Shown here in pieces: positions 5,938 to 13,294 of a stretch of 27,585 nucleotides of DNA (positions are counted from its first letter, which is position 1; each line of letters opens with the position of its first letter). The position numbers and the translations under genes are program-made. The notes beneath the pieces were generated by a model. It had not been told where the DNA came from. It saw only the letters and a program-made list of their open reading frames with translations, and ran no database searches. The stretch covers positions 1 to 27,585 of the forward strand of contig JAAYCC010000114.1 of assembly GCA_012729875.1 (NCBI GenBank). Reading direction: 5' to 3'. The stretch is from Clostridiales bacterium (GTDB lineage Bacteria > Bacillota > Clostridia > Oscillospirales > Oscillospiraceae).

Positions 5938-8160
5938 TCAGCTTCTGAGCAGTTCTTCCGCAAGCCGGCGGTTAAGCCTCTCATCGGCAATGAGTCTCTC
6001 AACAATTTGTATGCGTCGATCGTCCTCATAGTTCAATGCGGCCTTTTCTATCATGCTCTCCAGCTCTTGGGCACAAAGCCCCTCATAGGGCAGGCACAGT
6101 TTTTCACCCACGCTGTCCAGAAAAGCATCGACCTTCGGGTCATATGAAATACCCACTAGCTGTACACCCTGCGATGCTGCAAAAACCAAGCCGTGCAGAC
6201 GCATTGAGACCATCACGCGCATTCGGCTCAGAACTCCGATAGTCAGATCAGTCTCCATCGGCTCGTCGATGATTCTTGCGGTGTTGTTCATAAGCCCGCA
6301 TACAAGACCGGTTGCCGCTGAATCTTCCTTGCGGTTAATAAGTATGAAAACCGGCTCCAGTCCCAGCGCATCGCAGGCATAGTCTGCCGCCGTGGCAATT
6401 ATAGGCGCTTTTAGCTCAAAATCCTTCCATCTGCGGACGGAGAAGCAGATATACTTTCCGTCAGGACTTATGCCGTATTTGCCGAGCTGTGTGTCCACCC
6501 TGTCGTCGGAAGCGGGGCTCAGCGTAAGCGCCGGGTCGGAGCTAACGAGTATACGCGGCCTTGTCACGCCAAAGAAGGAGAGCTCGGTTAAGCTGAACTG
6601 CTCCCGCAGTGTAATGACGTCTACGCAGTTGTTGAGCACATTGCGTACCTTGCGGATATCGCTCGCGCCGTTTACCGGGCCTATGCCGCAGCCGTACATC
6701 ATAACGTGGTTTCCGAGCTTTTTCGCGGATTTTATTGTATAGAGATAGTACCACAGGCTCCGGCGGCTTGTGACGTTCTGCAGTAGACTTCCGCCTCCGC
6801 TTAAATAGAGCTTTGTTTGCTTCATTACACGGCGAAATCCGAAGAAATTAAAGGTATGCACGCAGTCTATCCCGAAACGCGTTCTTGTTTCAGCGGGGTT
6901 GCGGGAAAGAGCCGTTATAGGCAGAAAAGGGTCAATGGAGCGCATCTCGCCCACGATGGCCGCAAGAATAGCATCATCGCCGGCATTGCCCATACCATAG
7001 GCTCCGCACACTATCACGCCGTCACGTCCGCCTTTTCTTTTTATCTGATCGCGGCGAAGAACCTCACCATAGATATCCAGCTGTCTTCTCGTTGTGGCCT
7101 CCACGGAAAAGTCGCGCAGCGCCTTTTCGTATATGGCGTCGCCCAGTTTCCTGCGAAGTCCCGCATCTCCGGCCAAAAGCGAGAGCTTTGTGCCGAGCTG
7201 CTCGTAGTCGCCGGAGTCGAATAGAAAACCCGTCTCTCCGTCTATTATCAGCATAGGAACGCCGCCCACACGTGACGAGACCGTTGCTAGACGGGCCCGC
7301 GCCCCCTCGGTGACGGCATAGGGGAAGGTCTCCGATATCGACGTCAGTGCATTGATGTCCAGAGCGGCGTAAAAGCTGTTCACATCGGAGATCCAGCCCG
7401 TAAAGCAGACCTTGTCCCCAAGTCCCAGATCTGCCGCCAGCTTTTTGAGCGTTTCCGCCTCCTGACCGTCGCCCGCGATCGCAAGACGCAGATCAGGGCA
7501 GCTTTTTTGCGCCTCCGCAAAGCCGCGGATGAGCGTCGCCACATCCTTCACGGGGTCAAGGCGGGCAGCTATGCCGACTACTACGCTTCTTTCGTCGACA
7601 TCAAGTCCGTAACCCCGGAAATATGCGAGCCTGTCTTCATTTTTTGGTTCTATGGAAAAGTCCACGCCGTTGTAGATTGAGAACACCCGGTTGGGCTTGA
7701 ACTTCCGGCTTATCAGCAGCTCACGCATAGATTCCGAAACCCCGACAAGATAATCGGAACGGCGCATGGCACAGGCGTTGAGGCTGCCGTAGATAAGGTT
7801 AGCCAGCGGTCTGCCCAGGTAGTCCAGCTTAGGATCGCTGTGGACAGTTGTAATGACCGGAAGTCCGCAGCTACGGCTGATAAGCGACGCTACAAAATTG
7901 CCCTTGGCGCCGTGGGAGTGGATGATGTCGTAGCCGCCGTCTTTTATCATTTTTTTGAGGCATCTCAATGTCTTTAAGATATTCGCGTCATCCAAGATAA
8001 CGGTCGGAATACCCAGTGCCTGCGCCTCGTCGGAGAATTCCCCCTTCGAGAAGCAGACGAGAGTCGCCTCTATGCTCTTGCAGATGCCGGAAAGCAGGTA
8101 GTGTATGTGGGTCTTCGCGCCGCCCGTGTCGCCGCCGCTTATGAAATGGATTACTTTCAC
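5938..8160 (-). CDS. Fusion: GT4 glycosyltransferase - CsaB-type polysaccharide pyruvyl transferase
   Basis: Two complete enzymes are fused in 740 residues. Residues about 1-370 form a GT4/GT-B glycosyltransferase: N-terminal FISGGDTGGAKTHIHYLL, DIIHSHGAKGN, the nucleotide-sugar site region VVVGIAARLDPVKD, and the EX7E motif in SETFPYAVTEGA at about 274-282. Residues about 379-740 match CsaB: VIVCGAYGMGNAGDDAIL at the start, SGGGSLLQ, and SMRLHGLVFAASQGV followed by VGISYDPKVDAFLDSVG near the end. CsaB adds ketal-linked pyruvate to secondary cell wall polysaccharide, the ligand of SLH-domain surface proteins. The GTG start at 8160 has GGAGGG at about 8166-8171; a longer in-frame ATG at 8202 adds 14 residues of non-conserved basic sequence. 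The gene stands alone with its own promoter; substrate and sugar are unknown. Confidence 0.92.
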   Translation of the reverse strand: MKVIHFISGGDTGGAKTHIHYLLSGICKSIEATLVCFSKGEFSDEAQALGIPTVILDDANILKTLRCLKKMIKDGGYDIIHSHGAKGNFVASLISRSCGLPVITTVHSDPKLDYLGRPLANLIYGSLNACAMRRSDYLVGVSESMRELLISRKFKPNRVFSIYNGVDFSIEPKNEDRLAYFRGYGLDVDERSVVVGIAARLDPVKDVATLIRGFAEAQKSCPDLRLAIAGDGQEAETLKKLAADLGLGDKVCFTGWISDVNSFYAALDINALTSISETFPYAVTEGARARLATVSSRVGGVPMLIIDGETGFLFDSGDYEQLGTKLSLLAGDAGLRRKLGDAIYEKALRDFSVEATTRRQLDIYGEVLRRDQIKRKGGRDGVIVCGAYGMGNAGDDAILAAIVGEMRSIDPFLPITALSRNPAETRTRFGIDCVHTFNFFGFRRVMKQTKLYLSGGGSLLQNVTSRRSLWYYLYTIKSAKKLGNHVMMYGCGIGPVNGASDIRKVRNVLNNCVDVITLREQFSLTELSFFGVTRPRILVSSDPALTLSPASDDRVDTQLGKYGISPDGKYICFSVRRWKDFELKAPIIATAADYACDALGLEPVFILINRKEDSAATGLVCGLMNNTARIIDEPMETDLTIGVLSRMRVMVSMRLHGLVFAASQGVQLVGISYDPKVDAFLDSVGEKLCLPYEGLCAQELESMIEKAALNYEDDRRIQIVERLIADERLNRRLAEELLRS

Positions 8161-8261
8161 TCTGTCCCTCCGCCCCAAGGCAGCGGAAATCCCCCTGCCC
8201 ATAGAAATGGTGAATATGTTCTTGCTAAAATGGCATTTTTATAATAAGATAAATAAATATT

Positions 8262-8290
8262 ATTATATATCATCCGCGGCAAGCGGTCAA
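8262..8290 (-). promoter_or_regulatory. Promoter of the GT4-CsaB gene
   Basis: Minus-strand TTGACC (8290-8285) and a consensus TATAAT (8267-8262) are 17 bases apart. The transcript would start near 8255 and carry a leader of about 95 bases. The -35 box lies only some 16 bases from the start codon of the divergent phosphatase gene at 8306, so its own promoter must lie further left, inside this leader; several AT-rich -10-like stretches are there (for example TATAAT at 8240-8245) without a convincing -35. Confidence 0.78.
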
Positions 8291-8305
8291 TATTCGGAGG
8301 AAAAC

Positions 8306-9448
8306 ATGACGAAAATCTATCTCATCCGCCACGCGGAGGCGGAGGGCAACTTTTATAGACGTATACACGGCCAGTACGACAGCAGATTGACCCAGCGCGG
8401 CTACAAACAGATAGACTCTCTCGCGGAGCGCTTCCGCGACGAACACATAGATGCACTGTACTCCAGCGACCTTTTCCGCACTATGGAGACGGCAAAAGCA
8501 ATTATAAAATACCACCCGGAGCTGACCATAATTCCGGAGCCACGTCTGCGCGAGGTCGGCATGGGCGAATGGGAGGATCTGCCCTGGGGCAATGTGGCAT
8601 ATGACGAGACGGAGCAGATGCTAATGTTTTCGAGTGACCCCGACAACTGGCACGTAAAGGGGGCTGAGAGCTTCAAGCACCTCAAAGAGCGAATAACGTC
8701 CATAGTCAGCGAGCTGGCCGCCAAGCACGATGGGCAGACAATAGCCGTAGTCAGCCACGGCATGGCCATCAGAACTCTTATAAGCTCTATCAAAAACATT
8801 CCGTCCGAGCGAATACACGAAATATATCACGGCGACAATACCTGTGTGGCCCTTATTTTATCGGAAGACGGGGCTATGTCAGTCTCCTACTACAACGATA
8901 ACAGCCATCTGTCCGAGGGCCTCAGCACCTTTGCCAACCAGACATGGTGGAAAGAAAAAAATAAAGTGGATTTCTCAAATCTGCGGATAGTCCCGATGGA
9001 CTTGGAAAAAGACTCCGGTTTATACAGCGAATGCTACGCCGACGCATGGCGTAATGCCCACGGCTCTCTCGTCGGCTTTGCAGCAAAACCCTATCTTGAA
9101 ACAGCCAGACGCCTATCGAAGCAGAACCCTGAATACGTATCAAAGGCCTATTTTGGTGACGACTTTGCGGGTATTGTGGAGCTCGACCCCGAGCTAATGA
9201 AATACCTGGGTGCAGGCTGGATCAGCTTCTGTTACCTTTTACCGGAATACCGTGGCAAAGGATACGGCGTCCAGCTGGTGGGCCATGCAGTCTCCGTATT
9301 CCGCCGTCAGCAGCGCAAATCCCTGCGCCTGCACGTGGCGCAGACGAATAAGTCCGCCGTCAGTTTTTACGAAAAGCTCGGTTTTAACCATATTTCCACA
9401 GACAGCGGAGCCATATGCCCGCTGCTGCTAATGGAGAAACCGCTCTGA
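8306..9448 (+). CDS. Fusion: histidine phosphatase - GNAT acetyltransferase
   Basis: The 380-residue protein joins two domains. Residues 1 to about 210 are a phosphoglycerate mutase-like histidine phosphatase: LIRHAEAEGN with Arg8/His9 (His9 the expected phospho-acceptor), SDLFRTMETAKA, EVGMGEWED, and SHGMAIR with His151. Residues about 228-380 are a GNAT N-acetyltransferase, shown by PEYRGKGYGVQLVGHA (acetyl-CoA loop, about 313-328), LHVAQTNKSAVSFYEKLGF. Both active-site signatures look intact. The ATG at 8306 with GGAGGAAAA is the clear start; the frame is open further left but crosses the divergent promoter. It is 12 bases upstream of the ygiQ-like gene and probably co-transcribed. Substrates are unknown; small phosphorylated metabolites are the usual targets of the phosphatase family. 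Confidence 0.9.
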   Translation: MTKIYLIRHAEAEGNFYRRIHGQYDSRLTQRGYKQIDSLAERFRDEHIDALYSSDLFRTMETAKAIIKYHPELTIIPEPRLREVGMGEWEDLPWGNVAYDETEQMLMFSSDPDNWHVKGAESFKHLKERITSIVSELAAKHDGQTIAVVSHGMAIRTLISSIKNIPSERIHEIYHGDNTCVALILSEDGAMSVSYYNDNSHLSEGLSTFANQTWWKEKNKVDFSNLRIVPMDLEKDSGLYSECYADAWRNAHGSLVGFAAKPYLETARRLSKQNPEYVSKAYFGDDFAGIVELDPELMKYLGAGWISFCYLLPEYRGKGYGVQLVGHAVSVFRRQQRKSLRLHVAQTNKSAVSFYEKLGFNHISTDSGAICPLLLMEKPL

Positions 9449-9460
9449 GAAAGGCAATTT

Positions 9461-11437
9461 ATGGAGCTCGCCGACTTTTTACCCGTATCAAAAGAAGATA
9501 TGATCTCCCACGGCTGGTACAGCTATGACTTCCTCGTTGTCACCGGCGACGCCTATGTCGATCACCCCAGCTTCGGCCCCACGGTCATCGCCCGTGTTTT
9601 GGAGGATATGGGCTTTCGTGTCGCGATTCTGGCACAGCCGGGCTGGCGCGACGCGTCTGATTTTGAAGCGATCGGAAGGCCCCGCTACGGTGTCTTCATA
9701 GGCGCCGGCAATCTTGACAGCATGGTCGCACACTACACCGCCGCCAAAAAACCCAGAAGCGAGGATTTTTACTCTCCCGGCAAGCTCACGGGGCTTCGTC
9801 CCGACAGGGCGACCATCGTCTACGCCAACCGTGCCCGCGAGGCCTTCGGCTCTGATACGCCCATTATTATCGGCGGGCTGGAGGCGTCGCTGCGACGCTT
9901 CTCCCACTATGACTACTGGGACGACAAGGTCCGCCGCCCGATACTATTCGACAGCGGTGCGGATCTGCTGGTTTACGGCATGGGCGAATATGCCACCCGT
10001 GAGATAGCGAAGCGCCTCAAACGCAAGATTAAGCCCTCGGAGATCACAGATTTGCGCGGTACTGCCTTCATCTCCGAAAGCGAGGAAGCCTGCGTCTATC
10101 CAAAGCTGACGCTGCCCTCCTTCGAGGAGACGGCGGGAGATAAGCGCGCCTACGCAGAGGCCACCGCAATAGAATACCGGGAACACGACCCCATTCGCGG
10201 CAGAGCACTGTGCCAGCCCTGTGCAGGCCGTGTTCTTATAGTCAACCCGCCCGCTCTTCCCCTGACCACCGATGAACTGGACCACGTGGCCGAACTGCCC
10301 TATACCCGTGAGGTACACCCTATGTACGACGATATGGGCGGCGTCCCCGCCATAGACGAGGTGCGCTTTTCGGTCATACACAACCGCGGCTGCTTCGGCG
10401 GATGCAATTTCTGTGCGCTGGCCTTCCATCAGGGCCGTATGGTCACAAGCCGCAGCCACAAAAGCGTCATCCGCGAGGTGGAGGCCATGACCCGCCACCC
10501 GCTCTGGAAGGGCTATGTATCCGATGTGGGCGGTCCCACGGCGAACTTTCGCCACCCCTCCTGCAAGAAGCAGACAGAGCATGGAATGTGCCCCGACAAA
10601 CGCTGTCTGGCGCCCGTGCCCTGCCGAAACCTCGATGCGGACGAGTCGGACTATCTGGCGCTTCTGCGCAAGCTGCGTGAAATCCCCGGTGTTAAAAAGG
10701 TTTTCGTCCGCAGCGGCATACGCTTTGACTATATGCTGGAGGACAAAAACAGCGAATTCTTTTCGGAGCTCGTGCGCCACCACATCTCCGGGCAGCTCAA
10801 GGTCGCACCGGAGCACTGCATAGACAGCGTTCTGGACTTTATGGGCAAGCCACACATTGAGACCTACGAGCGTTTTATGGAAAAATACAGCCGCCTCAAC
10901 CAACGCTATGGCAAGGAACAGTACGTCGTTCCATATCTCATGTCCTCACATCCGGGCAGCACCCTATCCGATGCGGTGGCGCTGGCCGAGTATCTGCAGG
11001 AGCGCGGCCGTCAGCCGGAGCAGGTTCAGGATTTCTATCCCACCCCCGGCACCATCTCCACCTGTATGTACTATACGGAGACAGACCCCATGACCGGCAA
11101 GGCCGTCTATGTCGCCAAAACTCCACACGAAAAGGCTCTCCAACGGGCGCTGCTGCAGTGGAGAAGGCCGGATAAGCAAAAACTTGTCATCGAAGCCCTG
11201 AGGCTGGCGGGGCGTGAAGACCTCATAGGCTACGGGAGGGAATGTCTCGTCCGCCCCGACAGACCCCAGGGCGGGAAATCCGAAAGCAAAGCGAAGGCTC
11301 CCCCTAACGCCCCCCGCCCGACGGGCCGGGCAAAGGGAATGGCCGGAGCGGCGGGTAAACCGAAAGGCGAATACGGCGGCAGCAAAAAGAAAGCCGCTGT
11401 TAGACAGAGTGCGGGCGGCAGGAAGGGCAAAAGATAA
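9461..11437 (+). CDS. YgiQ-family radical SAM protein
   Basis: The 658-residue protein has the YgiQ/UPF0313 layout: an N-terminal domain of that family (GWYSYDFLVVTGDAYVDHPS), the radical SAM cluster motif CFGGCNFC (Cys311, Cys315, Cys318) introduced by HNRGC, the downstream blocks SHPGSTLSDAVALAEYL and QVQDFYPTPGTISTCMYYT, and a basic, low-complexity C-terminal tail (about 600-658, rich in Lys, Gly, Arg, Ala). An additional Cys cluster, HPSCKKQTEHGMCPDKRC, lies downstream of the first. The reaction of this widespread family is not known. Its ribosome site is modest (GAGAAAGG). It overlaps the next gene by one base (TAATG), which suggests coupling. Confidence 0.94.
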   Translation: MELADFLPVSKEDMISHGWYSYDFLVVTGDAYVDHPSFGPTVIARVLEDMGFRVAILAQPGWRDASDFEAIGRPRYGVFIGAGNLDSMVAHYTAAKKPRSEDFYSPGKLTGLRPDRATIVYANRAREAFGSDTPIIIGGLEASLRRFSHYDYWDDKVRRPILFDSGADLLVYGMGEYATREIAKRLKRKIKPSEITDLRGTAFISESEEACVYPKLTLPSFEETAGDKRAYAEATAIEYREHDPIRGRALCQPCAGRVLIVNPPALPLTTDELDHVAELPYTREVHPMYDDMGGVPAIDEVRFSVIHNRGCFGGCNFCALAFHQGRMVTSRSHKSVIREVEAMTRHPLWKGYVSDVGGPTANFRHPSCKKQTEHGMCPDKRCLAPVPCRNLDADESDYLALLRKLREIPGVKKVFVRSGIRFDYMLEDKNSEFFSELVRHHISGQLKVAPEHCIDSVLDFMGKPHIETYERFMEKYSRLNQRYGKEQYVVPYLMSSHPGSTLSDAVALAEYLQERGRQPEQVQDFYPTPGTISTCMYYTETDPMTGKAVYVAKTPHEKALQRALLQWRRPDKQKLVIEALRLAGREDLIGYGRECLVRPDRPQGGKSESKAKAPPNAPRPTGRAKGMAGAAGKPKGEYGGSKKKAAVRQSAGGRKGKR

Positions 11438-11742
11438 TGGACTTTTTTAAATTCCTCTGGGGGCGGCCGGTATATATACTGGATATTTATCTGGCGATCA
11501 TCACACTGGCAACCTTTATAGTATTCGGGATAGACAAGCTCAAAGCCAGGCGCGGCAGGAGACGAATCTCCGAGGCGGCGCTTATGACCCTCTGCGCATT
11601 TGGAGGCAGTCTCGGGGGGCTTGCGGGAATGTATGTTTTCCGCCACAAAACTCTGCACAGGAAATTTACGGCCGGCGTGCCCCTGATACTGCTTTTTCAG
11701 GTTGTCCTCGCTGTACTGATCGCCGTATTGGCGGGCAGGTAA
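11437..11742 (+). CDS. DUF1294 family small membrane protein
   Basis: The 101-residue protein has about three membrane segments (about 12-30, 47-66 and 82-98) and the DUF1294 signature: YLAIITLATFIVFGIDKLKA, then RRISEAALMTLCAFGGSLGG and FRHKTLHRKF. The family's function is unknown. Its start codon overlaps the ygiQ-like stop in TAATG, so translation is probably coupled to that gene. The basic stretch between the first two segments would be cytoplasmic. Confidence 0.88.
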   Translation: MDFFKFLWGRPVYILDIYLAIITLATFIVFGIDKLKARRGRRRISEAALMTLCAFGGSLGGLAGMYVFRHKTLHRKFTAGVPLILLFQVVLAVLIAVLAGR

Positions 11743-11799
11743 CTACATATAGGCCGTCCATTGACCTTTGATTTTTCTAATACTCAGCCCTAAAAAAGT

Positions 11800-11821
11800 G
11801 GCGGGCACCGAAGTGTCCGCC
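11800..11821. other. GC-rich hairpin in the gap before the fumarase gene
   Basis: GGCGGGCAC (11800-11808) pairs with GTGTCCGCC (11813-11821) around a CGAA tetraloop, nine pairs with one G-U. On the plus strand it is preceded by six A and not followed by T, so as a terminator it reads better on the minus strand, where no gene is seen. It is the first of several consecutive small hairpins (see findings) in the 236-base gene-free stretch 11743-11978. Confidence 0.5.
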
Positions 11822-11875
11822 GAATAACAGGGTTGTGGGATAAAGATATGAGCCCGGCGCACTGTAAGTGCGTCA

Positions 11876-11904
11876 TTGGATAAGCTGTAATGAGAGGATA
11901 TAAC
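11876..11904 (+). promoter_or_regulatory. Probable promoter of the fumarate hydratase gene
   Basis: TTGGAT (11876-11881) and TATAAC (11899-11904) are 17 bases apart. Transcription would start near 11911 and give a leader of about 68 bases. An inverted repeat CGCACT-GTA-AGTGCG at 11858-11872 lies directly upstream of the -35, and GCTC/GAGC can pair in the leader. Confidence 0.55.
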
Positions 11905-11978
11905 AAATCCGCTCAATTGTAAAGAGCAATAAAACACTACTTTTGTCGAATAGAAATTATTTTGAAAAGGATTTTCCT

Positions 11979-12821
11979 ATGAGAGAACTCGATTGCAAAA
12001 TCATAACGGAGGCGGTGGCGAAGCTGTGTATAGAGGCGAACACAGTTCTACCCTCCGAGACTGCAGAGCTCATATGTAGGGCGGAGAAAACGGAGGCCTC
12101 TCCCTTGGGAAGAGCCGTGCTCTCCGATCTGCGTGAAAATTTTGAGCTCGCCGCACGCGAGGGTCTTCCCATATGCCAGGATACCGGCATGGCTGTAATT
12201 TTTGCGGACATAGGACAGGATCTGCACATTAAAGGCGGCGACTTTGACTCCGCCGTAAACGAAGGAGTAAGACAGGGCTATGAAAAAGGGCTTCTTCGCA
12301 AGTCAATCGTGTCCGATCCTCTGCGACGAATCAACACCGGGGACAACACGCCCGCTGTCATACATCCGCGCATAGTTCCGGGAGACGCGCTGCGTCTCTG
12401 TCTGGCGCCCAAAGGCTTCGGCAGCGAGAATATGAGCGCAATGAGGATGTTTTTGCCCTCCTGTACGGCGGACGACATCCTCGACTTCATCGCGGAGACA
12501 GTCGGAACGGCCGGCTCGAATCCCTGTCCTCCGGTCATACTCGGAGTGGGTCTCGGCGGCACTGTGGAGATGGCGGCGCTTATAGCAAAGCGCGCATTGG
12601 CGCGTCCGGCCAACACCCGCAATACAGATCCATTTTATGCGGAGTTGGAGGAGAGGGCGCTTAAGCGTGTAAACGCGATTGGTCTTGGTCCGCAGGGCTT
12701 CGGCGGCACAACAACGGCGCTGGCGGTCAATATAGAGACCTATCCCACCCACATTGCCGGTCTGCCCTGCGTTGTGAATGTCGGCTGCCACGTGACACGG
12801 CACGCGGAAATCATATTATGA
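11979..12821 (+). CDS. Class I fumarate hydratase, alpha subunit (orphan)
   Basis: Iron-sulfur fumarases of the two-subunit type interconvert fumarate and malate; the alpha subunit carries the [4Fe-4S] cluster. The 280-residue protein is full length for an alpha subunit and keeps the three cluster cysteines in their contexts: ICQDTG (Cys66), SNPCPP (Cys183) and VNVGCHVTRH (Cys270). PKGFGSENMS and GVGLGGT are also present. The ATG at 11979 is chosen because AAAAGG at 11965-11970 precedes it; the frame is open 36 bases further. The beta subunit normally follows directly, but the next gene is an unrelated DUF378 protein. Tartrate dehydratase alpha subunits belong to the same family and cannot be excluded. 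Confidence 0.9.
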   Translation: MRELDCKIITEAVAKLCIEANTVLPSETAELICRAEKTEASPLGRAVLSDLRENFELAAREGLPICQDTGMAVIFADIGQDLHIKGGDFDSAVNEGVRQGYEKGLLRKSIVSDPLRRINTGDNTPAVIHPRIVPGDALRLCLAPKGFGSENMSAMRMFLPSCTADDILDFIAETVGTAGSNPCPPVILGVGLGGTVEMAALIAKRALARPANTRNTDPFYAELEERALKRVNAIGLGPQGFGGTTTALAVNIETYPTHIAGLPCVVNVGCHVTRHAEIIL

Positions 12822-12881
12822 ATAAACTGTGTGCTCTGCGGTTATGCTATCGGTGAAACCAGTAAAAGGAGCGCATTTAGC

Positions 12882-13094
12882 ATGATGGTAATCGACAGGA
12901 TCGCCCTCGTTCTTACTATAATCGGAGGAATAAACTGGGGTCTTGTGGGCATCTTCAGTTTTGACCTTGTCGCATGGCTTTTTGGCGGACAGAATACGAC
13001 CTTGAGCCGTGTGATATATGTTTTGATCTGTATCTCCGCACTGTGGTGTATCTCACTGCTGTTCCGCCACAGGGATTACGAGAGCGAGGCATAA
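12882..13094 (+). CDS. DUF378 family small membrane protein
   Basis: The 70-residue protein has two membrane segments and the DUF378 signature ALVLTIIGGINWGLVGIF followed by FDLVAWLFG and SRVIYVLICISALW. Function is unknown. AAAGGAG at 12866-12872 supports ATG 12882; a second ATG follows immediately. An in-frame GTG at 12831 would add a non-conserved stretch. It lies 60 bases after the fumarase gene, so co-transcription is possible, and a terminator follows. Confidence 0.88.
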   Translation: MMVIDRIALVLTIIGGINWGLVGIFSFDLVAWLFGGQNTTLSRVIYVLICISALWCISLLFRHRDYESEA

Positions 13095-13133
13095 CTCAGG
13101 TAATGACACTTTTGAATCCGGACCCCTCAAGCA

Positions 13134-13165
13134 AACCGCACCGCAATGGTGCGGTTTTTGTTTTT
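13134..13165 (+). terminator. Terminator after the DUF378 gene
   Basis: AACCGCACC (13134-13142) pairs with GGTGCGGTT (13148-13156) around GCAAT, followed by TTT-G-TTTTT. It is a standard Rho-independent terminator that separates the fumarase/DUF378 unit from the ParB-like gene. Confidence 0.92.
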
Positions 13166-13227
13166 CAAACGACTTCCGCCATATTTTGCACAGATTCCGA
13201 GTTAGTATGGGTAAGGCAAAGGAGTGG

Positions 13228-13260
13228 ACGCGGAAGAGCTTTTTCCGGCAATTTCCGCGT
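13228..13260 (+). other. Leader hairpin upstream of the ParB-like gene
   Basis: ACGCGGAA (13228-13235) pairs with TTCCGCGT (13253-13260), eight bp with a 17-base loop, ending about 20 bases before the AAAGGAG ribosome site of the gene at 13295. No T run follows. The stretch 13166-13294 otherwise shows no convincing -35/-10 pair. Confidence 0.4.
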
Positions 13261-13294
13261 AATATGACCAAATCTGCGGTAAAGGAGAGATCAG

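Noticed and set aside
8105..8305. Upstream in-frame extension of the phosphatase-GNAT gene
   Set aside because: It overlaps the divergent gene's start and promoter; the ATG at 8306 has a strong ribosome site and the LIRHAEAEGN motif begins right after it.
9944..10903. 319-codon open frame antisense to the ygiQ-like gene
   Set aside because: The sense frame has clear radical SAM motifs; the antisense product has no recognisable domain and no ribosome site, and reflects codon bias.
11822..11937. Possible minus-strand small RNA of SRP or 6S type ending at the 11800 hairpin, and a 64-codon minus-strand frame at 11743-11937
   Set aside because: The SRP apical-loop motif and the 6S central bubble are not seen, and the short frame has no ribosome site or recognisable content. 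The gap is kept only as an unexplained structured region.
12788..12803. CACGTG-containing stretch near the fumarase 3' end as a parS site for the nearby ParB-like protein
   Set aside because: It lies in coding sequence and lacks the full parS palindrome around CACGTG.
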